Positions 11,710 through 21,537 of a stretch of 64,000 nt of DNA are shown piece after piece. The position numbers and the translations under genes were made by a program. Source of the DNA: Psychrobacter sp. WY6 (GTDB lineage: Bacteria > Pseudomonadota > Gammaproteobacteria > Pseudomonadales > Moraxellaceae); NCBI RefSeq assembly GCF_018448495.1, contig NZ_CP049902.1:930001-994000 (forward strand), read 5' to 3'. The notes beneath the pieces were generated by a model. The model saw only the letters and a program-made list of their open reading frames with translations. It was not told where the DNA came from and did not search any database. Within the stretch, counting starts at the first letter, position 1; each line of letters opens with the position of its first letter.

Positions 11710-12838
11710 ATGAGCGCATCCAAGCGCGAGGCAACGCGAGCATCTTGGCTGACAGCGTTATTTGCTCGCATAAAGGCTTTAATTGATGGCGAGCTGGCGC
11801 ATTTGCTGACAGTGAACCGTAGTAAGAGACCGTGGCATATGCCGATTATCGCGGCGATTGCGATTAGCTTCCCCGTGTTTGTGGGCGCTTATTTTGATGC
11901 TTTATCGTCAGGCATTAAAGCGTCTTTGGGGGCGATGGTTATTTTGAATATACCGTTAGTGGGCAAGCTGCCGTATCGATTGGTGACGGTGATGGCTTGG
12001 GGTTTTGCCATGTCGCTGTGCTTTGCGCTCGGTCTAATTGCTCAGCAAATCCCGCTATTAAAACTGCCGATATTTACGCTAATGGCGTTTGGTATTGTGA
12101 TTTTTGGACGTTATTATCGTCAGCCACCGCCAGCGGGACTGTTTGTTGATGATGGCAGGTGCTATTGCGCTATTTATACCGCTGCCTTTGGAAGACATCT
12201 TACGTGCAACTGGACTGGTGATGCTTGGTAGTGGCTTTGCTTTAGTGATGGCGTTGCTGTATTCGTTGTTTTTATTAGCAACGCGCCCAGCGACGCCGAC
12301 GCCTACTTATCGCTACGAGCCAGATACCATTACTGAAAGTTTGATTGTCGCCAGTTTTGTCAGTTTAGCCTTGCTCATCGCCGTTACTTTACAGCTGTCC
12401 AACCCCTATTGGGCAGCAGTTAGTTGCTTTTTGATTATCCAAGGTATTCATTTGCGTACCATGTGGATTAAGCAAATACATCGTTTATTCGGTACATTAT
12501 TGGGTGTAGTTTTGGCGAGTTGGATGTTGTCTTGGGGATTATCAATATGGGGTGTCGCACTGGCGATACTGACGATGATGCTTTGTATCGAGACGTTGGT
12601 GGATCGACATTATGGTTTGGCAGTCATATTTATCACGCCGCTGACGATATTTATTGCAGAATACGGCAGTGGCCTACCGTTTTCTGAGTCTGCCTATCAA
12701 GAAGTGATTCGCACGCGCCTTTTTGATACTGTGATTGGCTGCTTGGTGGGTCTGAGCGGCGGAGTAGTGATGCATTCAACCAACTTACGCATACCGCTAC
12801 GGTGTATCGAAAACTGGCTGCTGGCGCGCTTTGGCTAA
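11710..12838 (+). CDS. FUSC-family inner-membrane protein, one frameshift
   Basis: Predicted multi-spanning membrane protein of the FUSC/aromatic-acid-exporter type. An N-terminal group of hydrophobic segments (from about residue 45, PIIAAIAISFPVFVGAYF) is repeated in the second half (SLIVASFVSLALLIAV, then NPYWAAVSCFLIIQGIHLRT), the duplicated membrane module usual for the family. The motif YWAAVSCFLIIQ fits the FUSC repeat well. The frame breaks near 12147 (PPAGLFV then MMAGAIALFIP). Corrected length about 376 residues, shorter than YccS/AaeB because it lacks a large cytosolic domain. Substrate unknown; export of hydrophobic acids would be only a guess. Confidence 0.75.
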
Positions 12839-12884
12839 TTGATGAGTGTCAAATCATCAGTACGTTTGAAATAAAGTATTAATC

Positions 12885-12918
12885 AAAGTCGCATGAGCTG
12901 AGTTCATGCGGCTTTTTT
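12885..12918. terminator. Bidirectional terminator between FUSC gene and aroE
   Basis: Stem AGTCGCATGA / TCATGCGGCT (one G-T pair) followed by a T-run, between the converging ends of the two genes. Confidence 0.8.
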
Positions 12919-12933
12919 CATATCAATTTTCGA

Positions 12934-13794
12934 TTAACGACTTTGTAGCGTTTCGGTCGCTTGCGCAACATCGATCGTATGACCTGTCCAACGCTCAAAA
13001 CTTAACGCTGCTTGCCCGATGAGCATGCCATAGCCATCAGAAATCTGTGCGCCACGCGCAGAAAAATGCTGCAGAAACGGCAGCGTGCGTCCGTACATCA
13101 TGTCATAAGCATAATCACCGTTTAGCGTGTCGCTTAGTGGTAGCGTATCTGCTGATAAACCAATAGAAGTCGCATTGATAATAATATCAAACGATCCATT
13201 TAATTCAGTCGTGCGACAAGTTTCAATCTGCTGCTCATGAATAGCAGCGCTTGCCGCGCTAAGCTCAGTGACTAACGCTGTTGCCTTGCTCAGCGTGCGA
13301 TTGGCAATCGTAAGATGTGCGATACCAGCTTCAATTAATGGCAATATCACTCCACGTGCTGCGCCGCCTGCACCAATGAGTGCCACACGTGCACCATTCA
13401 ATGGCCAACCCAAACTTACGATGTGATCGACCAGTCCTTGTCCATCAGTATTATTGCCATACAATGCCTCGGTGATCGGCACGCCACTTTTTACCAGCGC
13501 TTTATTTAGTAACAGCGTATTGACTGCGCCTGCAACTTTGGCATGCTCCGATAAACCACCGCGCGCCGCGCAGCAGTCATAAGCGATTTGTTTAAAAGGT
13601 ACAGTGACGTTGGCTCCAACGCCGCCGCCCTGAAAAAACGCCTCAAGTACCGCGGTAAAACTGGCTGCATCATCGGGGCAATATTGGCGTTGATAGCTAA
13701 TCTCAATACCCGTCTGCGCTGCAAATAACGTATGGATTTCAGGGGATTTGCTGTGGGCAATGGGATTGCCGATAACGATAAAATGCTGGGTCAT
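12934..13794 (-). CDS. aroE: Shikimate dehydrogenase AroE
   Basis: NADP-dependent reduction of 3-dehydroshikimate to shikimate in the aromatic amino acid pathway. Intact, 286 residues. Visible: N-terminal GNPIAHSKSPEIH shikimate-binding segment, the catalytic lysine in NVTVPFK, the aspartate in NNTDGQG, the dinucleotide loop GAGGAARG, the NRT NADP-phosphate site and C-terminal DGYGMLIGQAA. I start at ATG 13794 (MTQHFIVIGNPIAHS); a longer frame reaches 13884 but adds 30 residues not expected in the family. Single gene with its own terminator. Confidence 0.96.
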   Translation of the reverse strand: MTQHFIVIGNPIAHSKSPEIHTLFAAQTGIEISYQRQYCPDDAASFTAVLEAFFQGGGVGANVTVPFKQIAYDCCAARGGLSEHAKVAGAVNTLLLNKALVKSGVPITEALYGNNTDGQGLVDHIVSLGWPLNGARVALIGAGGAARGVILPLIEAGIAHLTIANRTLSKATALVTELSAASAAIHEQQIETCRTTELNGSFDIIINATSIGLSADTLPLSDTLNGDYAYDMMYGRTLPFLQHFSARGAQISDGYGMLIGQAALSFERWTGHTIDVAQATETLQSR

Positions 13795-14220
13795 AATAGG
13801 TCTGCTTGCGATAAGAGGCAAAAATTGATCAGTAGAAGGGCATCGATATACAATCATCATAAGGGATAACACGATATTTGACAAATCAGTGGTCTAACGA
13901 GTAAACACTTGAATAGGTAGGTTTTTTGACAGATTAGGTCTTTAACAAATCTGTACTGTCTGGGAGCGTTATCCGTAACGTAAAGGGTGGTCAAGTGTTA
14001 AGCAGTTGGGTAAACTAGAGAGTCTGAAATTTTTATATTATTTTGGCAGTTGCATAACTATCAGTAACTGAACTGTCAAAAATCAAGCCATAAGAAACTA
14101 ACATAACAAACTGAGTCATAAAATACCAAGCATAAGAACGCTTGTTTATAAAATATAATGTCCATTATCAGCGGCCTATCTGCCTGCTCGTTAATACTAT
14201 TTTGAGAATCATCTAAAAGT
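13795..14220. other. Intergenic region between aroE and a lipoprotein gene
   Basis: Divergent promoter region of aroE and the lipoprotein. AT-rich and low in structure; nothing gene-like that I trust. Confidence 0.4.
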
Positions 14221-14904
14221 GTGAGTAAATTGCCCATGTGGAATAATAGCCTACAGACCTTCTTGGTCGGTACGATAATGGCAGTCGGCGTGTCGCTCAG
14301 TGGCTGTGATAGCAGTAAAGACGACGCCCAAAACCAAGATGCCGATATGAGCGAGCAAACCGTCGCTGACGATGCGCTAGTACAGGACAATGCTGCGACG
14401 AACGCCGATTTAGACGGTGCTACTGCTCAGCAAGGTACACAAGTGAAATATGACGTTGCGGGATGGGGCACTAAAAATGTAGCGTCACTGACCGTCGATA
14501 ATTTAGATGAGATTAAGGCGACTTTTGGCAAGGTCATGAGCACTGATGAGAACAGCCTCGACTATGCCAGTAATCCAGCTGCCAAATATCGCTTTATGGA
14601 TACCGATGCGCCGTATTTGGATCTGATTGATTCTGAAAAATATCTCGAACTGGGCTGGTACTTTGCCAATCCTACTGACTCTGATAAAGAAAAAAAGATA
14701 AGCCAAAACCATGCCGAAAAAGCGCATAAGCTTGCCCGCCAACTGATGGGTGATGAGGGCGGACAACTGATTTCTGATATGCTTAATGGTCAAATTATCA
14801 AAAATAAAGTCATCGGTGGTCAAAAAATAGAACTGGCAAAATGTGAGTTCTACAGTTGTATGTTGGTCATCAATAAATCTGCTGCCCAAACAGATAAGAA
14901 GTAA
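14221..14904 (+). CDS. Predicted lipoprotein of unknown function
   Basis: I do not recognise this family. The N-terminus is a clear lipoprotein signal peptide: a hydrophobic stretch (TFLVGTIMAVGVSL) then lipobox LSGC, with the lipidated cysteine near residue 29. A 45-residue acidic, Asp/Ala/Gln-rich linker follows, then a folded region from VKYDVAGWGT to KCEFYSCMLVINKS. Serine or aspartate after the cysteine does not settle inner versus outer membrane. Start GTG 14221 or ATG 14236. It ends 3 bp before pabC starts, so co-transcription with pabC is likely. Confidence 0.7.
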   Translation: MSKLPMWNNSLQTFLVGTIMAVGVSLSGCDSSKDDAQNQDADMSEQTVADDALVQDNAATNADLDGATAQQGTQVKYDVAGWGTKNVASLTVDNLDEIKATFGKVMSTDENSLDYASNPAAKYRFMDTDAPYLDLIDSEKYLELGWYFANPTDSDKEKKISQNHAEKAHKLARQLMGDEGGQLISDMLNGQIIKNKVIGGQKIELAKCEFYSCMLVINKSAAQTDKK

Positions 14905-14907
14905 GCT

Positions 14908-15912
14908 GTGCTTGCTATCATGCCGCTCAATAATTGGCTATGCATACATCCATCAAGTGCTACGACGGATATCTCAGACACAGTATCGCTAGACAATCGT
15001 GGGTTGGCATATGGCGATGGGTTTTTTACCACGATGGGGGTCATCGATGGGCAGATACTGTGGTTGGCTCATCATCAGCAGCGCCTTATTTCCCATGCTG
15101 AAGCTTTACAACTTGAATTAGACAGTCATTCTGTCATGGCTTTATTGCAGACGCATGCCGAGCAACTACAACAAGGCATGCTGAAACTGATGGTGACTCG
15201 CGCCGTGCAAGATGTCCGTGGTTATGGCTATGTGCCAACCGCATCTGGTAGCGATTGTGAGATTTGGCTAAAATCCTCTGCGATGACCGTCACTACGACT
15301 CAGCAATTACGCTTGCCTGATGGGTGCTCAATCCCGATGCAGCCTATCAGTTCTGCCATTTGCCTATCTTCGCAGCTTGCCTGCTTACCGCCGCCATTAG
15401 CAGGACTCAAAAGCCTCAATCGCCTCGACAATGTGCTGGCAAGTGGTGAGCTGCAAGCTATCAAAGCCAAAGTATTGGAAGACAATATTAAACCAAGCAT
15501 CAGTGAGGGGCTGCTACGAGATATGATTGGTCGTTGGGTTGAAGGTACGATGAGTAACGTCTTCTATCAGTTGTCAGACTCGCCTTTATCAACACTATCA
15601 TCAGAAAAAATGTCATCAGAAAAATTGTCTACGCTACCGCTTTATGAAGACAATACAAACTATCTAACCACTGGTCAATGGTATACACCATCCATGGCGA
15701 AATCTGGCGTCGCTGGCGTGATGCGGCAAGTGCTTATCGATGCGTTATCAACTAGCAAACATCCCGTCATTATCAGATCATTAAAAGATGAGGATTTGCC
15801 ACAGTTAAGCCAGCTGTTCTTTTGCAATGCGCTGCGTGGTGTCATGCCAATGAGTAGCCTGACGTTATTATCGGGTGAAATGGTGATTTTAAGCGATTCT
15901 AATCGTATTTAA
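14908..15912 (+). CDS. pabC: Aminodeoxychorismate lyase PabC (class IV PLP enzyme)
   Basis: PLP enzyme releasing p-aminobenzoate and pyruvate from 4-amino-4-deoxychorismate, for folate synthesis. Visible: NRGLAYGDGFFTTMGV near the start, the PLP-lysine region LAGLKSLNRLDNVLA, and EGTMSNVF. The gene is longer (334 residues) than E. coli PabC (269); part of the excess is an insertion at 15590-15640 containing two near-identical 15-bp units encoding SSEKMSSEKLS. The pabC-mltG-tmk order is conserved in gammaproteobacteria; here the dpnI-like gene splits pabC from mltG. Start could also be the ATG giving MPLNNWLCIH a few codons in. Confidence 0.9.
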   Translation: MLAIMPLNNWLCIHPSSATTDISDTVSLDNRGLAYGDGFFTTMGVIDGQILWLAHHQQRLISHAEALQLELDSHSVMALLQTHAEQLQQGMLKLMVTRAVQDVRGYGYVPTASGSDCEIWLKSSAMTVTTTQQLRLPDGCSIPMQPISSAICLSSQLACLPPPLAGLKSLNRLDNVLASGELQAIKAKVLEDNIKPSISEGLLRDMIGRWVEGTMSNVFYQLSDSPLSTLSSEKMSSEKLSTLPLYEDNTNYLTTGQWYTPSMAKSGVAGVMRQVLIDALSTSKHPVIIRSLKDEDLPQLSQLFFCNALRGVMPMSSLTLLSGEMVILSDSNRI

Positions 15913-15951
15913 AGAAAGTAACCTAGAGCTAAGCATTATAGTGAAAAGCGT

Positions 15952-16716
15952 TTAATATAATTTGCAATAACGCCCACGACCAGTAAATTCAATAATACCT
16001 CTATCACGCAACACTTGTAATTGCTGACGGATTTTATCTTTAATGTGATTATTTTCAGGATGTTTACGCTGTAATTCATCAGCAAAAGCATAAACCTGAT
16101 TGAGAGAGAAATTAGCATCCAGTCTATCAATACATTGCCAAACATCCAGTGTCCAACCACGCGAAGCTGTAGATTACTGACGTAGAAACAAGGTTTTTTG
16201 AAATTGCTCGGTGACATTATCGCGTGGTATGACTTGCTGGTTTTTCACCAAAAATACTTTGCCTGATTCGGGCACTTGTCGTAAATCAATATTGCAACCA
16301 ACCCAACCGGCACGTTTAGCAGAGACTAATAAAGGCTTACGTTTGACAATCATATCAGGCTTAAAAAAATGCTTAGGAATAATCAGGAAGTTGTTAACGC
16401 TATATTCTTGAGAATAGGTTAAAAAGAAAAAGTTAGGATTGTTGTCGCTACTGATACGCTCAATCATGGTGTCATAAGCGCCATCATTGATAATGTTGCT
16501 TAACTTTGCTTGCTTACTTTTGAGCTCATATTGCTCATTACAATTTGCACAATAAAAGTCAGCGACAGGCTTGTTGTTAGTAAATTCCGCCAATGGTTCA
16601 GCATCGCAATTAGGGCAGTAACTTTGGTTGGCAACCCAATCCTCGCTTAATACACGAATTTTTTGAGGTTCGGATTTGTAGTTTGCAGCGAGACTTTGAT
16701 TAAAATGTAGGTTCAT
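15952..16716 (-). CDS. dpnI: DpnI-type methyl-directed restriction endonuclease (Dam-replacing protein), internal stop codon
   Basis: Endonuclease family that cuts GATC only when the adenine is methylated. The frame 16716-15952 is 255 codons (254 residues), the length of pneumococcal DpnI. The PD-(D/E)XK residues are at D53, E64 and K66, and a zinc site is formed by C34, C37, C56 and C59. The C-terminal ~75 residues (SRGWTLDVWQCIDRLD ... RDRGIIEFTGRGRYCKLY) look like the winged-helix domain that also reads the methylated site. One TAA at 16174-16176 (codon 181) interrupts the frame exactly between the domains; the frame stays open on both sides. The gene is AT-richer than its neighbours, is on the opposite strand to pabC and mltG, and has no companion methylase. 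Confidence 0.88.
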
Positions 16717-16883
16717 AACCAGTTTTCGTTATTAAAGAAAAGGAAAAACACCAAAAGAAGGTAGAAACATTAGCCCATATCAGCAGGCGTAAATACCAAG
16801 ATAATTCATAAGCTAAGCAAATACCATTGAAAATCGTACGGTTCAGTGCTAAATTCTAGCAAACTTCTGCCTCGCGAGTTGCC

Positions 16884-18176
16884 ATGAGCAAGCCTACATC
16901 TGAAACGCCTCCTGAACGCCCTAATGAAACGCCATCGAATAAACCGGATAGCAGTGTTGAGGAGCGTGTCGATACCACATTACCGGACACGCAACCAGCA
17001 GTCGATGGGGTAGAGGAAACGCCAGCGACAGATGTGTCACTCATCAGTGGAGCGGCTAAGCCACGCGAATATAAAGCGGATAATCAATCTTTCTTTATGC
17101 AGCGTGGCTATCAAGTGTTGCTAGTGCTGGGGCTTATCGCTGCGTTTTTCTTAGTGATGGTCTATCAGACATTGTTTGGGCGGATTGAGCAGCCAAAGCA
17201 AATGGTCACCATTGAGCAGGGTCAGAGCTATTATGGCTTACTGCCGCAGTGGCAACAGCAAATCCCGCTGTTTTCTGCTACGATTGCCAAGCTCTATATG
17301 AAAACACAAGTCGATGGCCCCTTACATGCTGGTATTTATCAATTACCAGAAAACCCTACCTTTGCTGAAACGCTACATATACTTGGGCAAGGGGTAAAAG
17401 CATCGATGGTAAAAGTGCAAATCATCGAAGGCAAAACCTCTAAAGACTTGTATCAGACGTTACGGGACAATAAAGGCATCAAAAAAGAGGTGCTGACTGA
17501 CGATAGTGGCAATGATAGAGACAATGCTGGTATTGCTCAAGCGTTGGATTTGGTCGGTATATTGCCAAATGAAGTTATCAATAGTAATGACCCTATCGTC
17601 AATCACAATCTTGAAGGTTGGTTTGCCCCTGATACTTATTATTATGGGGAAGGCAGCACTGATAAGCAGGTACTGACCGATTTATATAAGCGTCAGCAGC
17701 AAGTATTGACTGAAGCGTGGGAAAATCGTGCGCCCAATTTACCTTATAAGACGCCTTATGAGGCGTTAGTGATGGCCTCTATTATCGAAAAAGAAACCAG
17801 TGTGGCAGAAGAGCGTCCTTTGGTCTCTGCGGTGTTTAGAAATCGTTTAGATAAAGGCATGCGAATGCAGACCGATCCGACCATCATCTATGGTATGGGC
17901 AGTCGCTATGAAGGCAACATTCGCCGTAAAGACATTGATGAAAAAACGTCTTATAACACTTATCAAATTGACGGCCTACCGCCAACACCTATCGCGCTAC
18001 CATCGGCTGCCTCTATCGAAGCGACCTTGCACCCAGCAGATAGTGACGCATTGTACTTTGTAGCGACGGGTAATGGCGGGCACAAATTTACCAATAGCTT
18101 GGCGGCGCACAATCAAGCGGTAAAAGAATATCTCGGCGTCATGCGTGAGAAAAAATCACAAACCCCGCCGCAGTAA
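16884..18176 (+). CDS. mltG: Endolytic peptidoglycan transglycosylase MltG (YceG)
   Basis: Membrane-anchored lytic transglycosylase that cuts nascent glycan strands and sets their length. Intact, 430 residues. A Pro/Thr-rich cytosolic tail of about 75 residues precedes one transmembrane segment (VLLVLGLIAAFFLVMVYQTLF), then the periplasmic YceG domain with catalytic Glu in ASIIEKET, plus TDPTIIYGMG, YNTYQIDGLPPTPI and LHPADSDALYFVA. The usual partner tmk follows 98 bp downstream. The insertion of the dpnI-like gene means mltG now needs a promoter in 16717-16883 or antisense readthrough past it. Confidence 0.96.
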   Translation: MSKPTSETPPERPNETPSNKPDSSVEERVDTTLPDTQPAVDGVEETPATDVSLISGAAKPREYKADNQSFFMQRGYQVLLVLGLIAAFFLVMVYQTLFGRIEQPKQMVTIEQGQSYYGLLPQWQQQIPLFSATIAKLYMKTQVDGPLHAGIYQLPENPTFAETLHILGQGVKASMVKVQIIEGKTSKDLYQTLRDNKGIKKEVLTDDSGNDRDNAGIAQALDLVGILPNEVINSNDPIVNHNLEGWFAPDTYYYGEGSTDKQVLTDLYKRQQQVLTEAWENRAPNLPYKTPYEALVMASIIEKETSVAEERPLVSAVFRNRLDKGMRMQTDPTIIYGMGSRYEGNIRRKDIDEKTSYNTYQIDGLPPTPIALPSAASIEATLHPADSDALYFVATGNGGHKFTNSLAAHNQAVKEYLGVMREKKSQTPPQ

Positions 18177-18212
18177 TTTAATCCTCTATCTTTTCTTCAA
18201 ACCTATCGTGAA

Positions 18213-18254
18213 ATGAGCGTTATGCAACTGTCGACATAAAGACATAACGCTCAT
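18213..18254. repeat. Perfect 12-bp inverted repeat between mltG and tmk
   Basis: ATGAGCGTTATG at 18213-18224 and its exact complement CATAACGCTCAT at 18243-18254, separated by 18 bases. No T-run follows, so it is not a standard terminator. It ends 20 bp before the tmk ATG and could be an mRNA hairpin or a protein site. Confidence 0.7.
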
Positions 18255-18274
18255 CAATGACATAAGGTCATATC

Positions 18275-19015
18275 ATGTCAGCATCTATACAAGACCACGT
18301 ATCTCAAACAGTCCAGTTGAGAGCAAAGCAGCCCAAAACAAGTCAGCCCAAAGCAAGCAATGACATTAATGATATCGCACTCAATCAAGGGCGTTTTATC
18401 AGTTTTGAAGGTACTGAGGGCGTAGGCAAAACGACTGCCATTGAGCAGCTATGCACACGCTTAGACGATAACAATATTGCGTATCTGCGTACCCGTGAGC
18501 CGGGTGGTAGCCCGTTTGCAGAACGTTTGCGCGCTATATTATTGGACCCTGCGACCGACATCAATGATGATACAGAGCTATTGCTACTGTTTGCGGCGCG
18601 CTGCGACCATATGCAGCAAGTGATTCTGCCAGCGTTACAACGTGGGACGTGGGTAATATGCGATCGTTTTACCGATTCTACCATTGCTTATCAGGGCTTT
18701 GGGCGGGCACATGGCGATGCGGTGGTACGAGCCAAAATTGAATCGCTTATCGAGCAGTTTGTGCCGCAACTACCTGAGCTGACATTATGGCTGGATTTGC
18801 CCGTATTAGAAGGCATGACACGCGCTAATAAACGTAGCGCCGCTGATAGATTTGAGCAGCAAGCGACCGAGTTTTTTACTTGGGTGCATAAAGGCTTTAA
18901 CACGCTGGCGACTCAGTACCCCGAACGGATACAGCGCATTGACGCATCAGGCAATGCCGATGAGGTGAGCGCGCGAGTATGGCAGGCGGTACAAGGCAGA
19001 TTTGATGTTTCGTAA
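18275..19015 (+). CDS. tmk: Thymidylate kinase Tmk
   Basis: Phosphorylates dTMP to dTDP. Intact, 246 residues. P-loop EGTEGVGKTT, the DR(F/Y) motif in ICDRFTDST, the TREPGGSP substrate loop, and the LID region near ANKRSAADRFEQQ. The first ~35 residues are a polar extension (repeated QPKTSQPKAS) absent from E. coli Tmk (213 residues); no internal ATG offers a shorter start before the conserved GRFISFEG, so 18275 is retained. Follows mltG, precedes a strong terminator; holB, often next, is absent here. Confidence 0.95.
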   Translation: MSASIQDHVSQTVQLRAKQPKTSQPKASNDINDIALNQGRFISFEGTEGVGKTTAIEQLCTRLDDNNIAYLRTREPGGSPFAERLRAILLDPATDINDDTELLLLFAARCDHMQQVILPALQRGTWVICDRFTDSTIAYQGFGRAHGDAVVRAKIESLIEQFVPQLPELTLWLDLPVLEGMTRANKRSAADRFEQQATEFFTWVHKGFNTLATQYPERIQRIDASGNADEVSARVWQAVQGRFDVS

Positions 19016-19046
19016 CGGATTTTATAAAGCCATTACCTAGCCAAAT

Positions 19047-19075
19047 AAAAAGCCCCAACATTGCGTTGGGGCTTT
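19047..19075. terminator. Terminator after tmk
   Basis: Stem AGCCCCAAC / GTTGGGGCT, loop ATTGC, with A-run and T-run on either side. It sits between the convergent tmk and antiporter genes and can serve both. Confidence 0.9.
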
Positions 19076-19165
19076 TGTGTTTTATAAACTGTTATATTCT
19101 ATAAAGTATCAAAACAGTCATCAAGATATTGTCAAAACTGTGTTAAAACAAAGCTGTGGCAACGA

Positions 19166-21537
19166 TTATTTATCCTGTTTATTCACAGCTTTATTATCTG
19201 AAATTTCTTGAACATTGTCTTTGTTAATGTTGTCTTTAGTAATATCGCCATCAGAGCTTGCATTGGTTGTATTATCTTGACCAGAGTCGGGTAAACGATT
19301 TGGATCAAGCGCGCCCTTCTTAGTTTTAGGTGCGTTGCCATTACCATTCGTACTACTATTGTTAGACACCTTATTTTTAGGAATTGCCTTCGAAGTCGCT
19401 GTCGAGTTGGCTGACATGACGCCTTTATTAACGACGTCAATAGACTCATCTTTTGACGTTATTACTTTGTCATTCAAGGTGTCTGGCGTGGTTTTAGTTT
19501 CAGCACTGCTGCTCGAATGGTTTGATACCTCGTCATCTGCATTTTGCTCAGCGACTCTCTGCTCAGTGATTTTCTGCTCAGCGATTATTTCTTTAGCGCT
19601 GTCGCTATCAGTGGCAGTGGATTGTTCTGTTGCATCAACACTATCATCGCTCAGCTCTTTTCTTTACGCTTTTCAGGCGCTTTTGAGCTGGACTCAAAGT
19701 TAGCATCAGCTGCCAGTCGCGCCTGCTCTTGTTTAGGTGTCACGTCGACAGGTTTTGGCTGTACTTCATCTTCTACCACCAGTGAGATGAGCTTGCGATC
19801 ACGTGGTACGATGCCGTCAAACTTATCGGTAATGACGTGTAGCTTGCCTTCTTTGTCGATTGTATACAGCGGCACGAATTGCTTGTTGTCGGCTTTGTAT
19901 TGCTCAAAGCTGTAGCTGTCGGTGATGTTGGTAATCTTGATACGGGCTTTTTTCGACAGCATGCTGGCAAGTTTGGTATAGGTGACGTCTTTGCCAAACA
20001 GCCACTGCGAGTGGAAGTTACCTTGCTTATCATCGCGCTCGCTTTTGACCTTTTCGTCGCTGAACTTGAGACGGTACAATTTGCGCTCACCAAATTCATG
20101 ACGATAATGAATCTCAGACAAGGTATTCATCTCTTTGTCCATACTCATGGCAAACAGACGACCGATACCGATCAGGTCAAGATGATGATCGGCATGATCA
20201 GAGATAGGGTTGCCAAAATAAGTACGTAGACCACTCATGCGTGCGCGGGCAATATTGGTATAGTTGTTGTGTGCGACGATGACATCAAAGCCCTGATCTT
20301 TTAGAGAAGTTGCTACCAAAAGCGCAATGGGATTTGAGCCGACGATTAAGATACCATTGGTCTCAGGTTCACGGACGCCAAGCAAATTTCCGACTATTTT
20401 CGCCCCCAAGCCCTGAATCATGACCGTACCAATGATGACCATGAATACTAACGGTACGAGCAGCTCAACACCTTGGATATCGTATTCTTGCAGACGAATA
20501 GCAAACAGTGATGAGATGGCTGCAGCGACGATACCACGTGGCCCAATCCAACTAATCATCAGCTTTTCATTGGTCTTTAAGTTTGAGCCAATAGACGATG
20601 CCCAAACGGATAAGGGTCGCGCCACAAACATGACGATAGCAAGTAACACCAGACCTGCGAAACCAACGCTAAGTAAGCTTTCCAGCTCTACACGTGCTGC
20701 AAGGATAATAAACAGCACAGAGATAAGAAGGATGGTTAAAGATTCATTGAACTCTAAAATCGTATCGCGTGGAAATTTTGGCCAATTCGCCAATGCCACG
20801 CCCAATACGGTGACTGTCAATAGCCCAGATTCATGCTCTAAATGGTTCGATACTGAAAATAACACCAAGACAAAGGCGAGCGTAAAGACATTGCGTAAAA
20901 ATTCAGGAATCATATGCCGACGCATCAAGAAGGCAAGCAGCCAAGCGCCTGCCATACCCATCGCTGTCGCTAATACCACGATTTTGGCAAACAATAAGAT
21001 ACTGCTGGCTTCGCCGCCTGAGATGATGTATTCATAGACCAAAACCACGGCAATAGCGCCGATTGGGTCAATGATGATACCTTCCCATTTGAGGATATTA
21101 GAGATCGTCTTATTGGGACGCACACTACGTAATAGCGGCATAATCACCGTTGGACCCGTGACGCACACGAGCGCACCGAACAGCAAAGCAATCAGTGGAT
21201 CGACATCGAATAAGAGATAAGTCGATAACGCCACGATAGCAATGGTGATAAGTACACCGACCGACACCAGCATTTGCACTACGGTGCCCATGCTGTTAAT
21301 CTCGTCAAACTCTAACGTCAGAGAGCCTTCAAATAGGATAATCGCCACGCCCAAAGAGATGAAGGGGAACATCAGCTCCCCCAGCACCAAGTCAGGATCG
21401 AAGACTCCCAGCACTGGGCCCACGATAATGCCAATCAGTAATAAAAATAAAATGGACGGTTGCTTTAAATACCAAGCCAACCATTGGGCAGCAATGCCAA
21501 TCCCAACCACGCCAGATAATAATAGGGCGGTATCCAT
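19166..21537 (-). CDS. CPA1-type cation:proton antiporter with RCK_N-like domain and long acidic tail, one frameshift
   Basis: Monovalent cation/proton exchanger of the inner membrane. About twelve hydrophobic segments cover residues 1-390, with GPTVIMPLL and the charged WEGIIIDPIG motif in the transport core and SWIGPRGIVAAAISSLF near the end of it. A cytosolic nucleotide-binding region follows (GILIVGSNPIALLVATSL, a Rossmann start). The C-terminus EKRKEKS stops at 19651, but restoring one A in an A-run near 19665 opens a further ~160-residue acidic tail with repeated AEQK/TEQR/AEQN units, ending at 19166. Corrected total about 790 residues. Ion specificity (Na+ or K+) cannot be decided. Confidence 0.85.

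Noticed and set aside
15936..16217. Separate small membrane-like protein overlapping the dpnI 3' end
   Set aside because: It is an alternate frame of the winged-helix domain, which reads convincingly in the dpnI frame.
19166..19477. Separate small hydrophilic protein gene
   Set aside because: It continues the antiporter frame once one base is restored near 19665, with uninterrupted coding between.
20420..21037. 205-codon plus-strand frame opposite the antiporter
   Set aside because: Lies antisense within the conserved transporter core; composition (Ser/Thr/Asn/Lys-rich, no domains) is that of a shadow frame.
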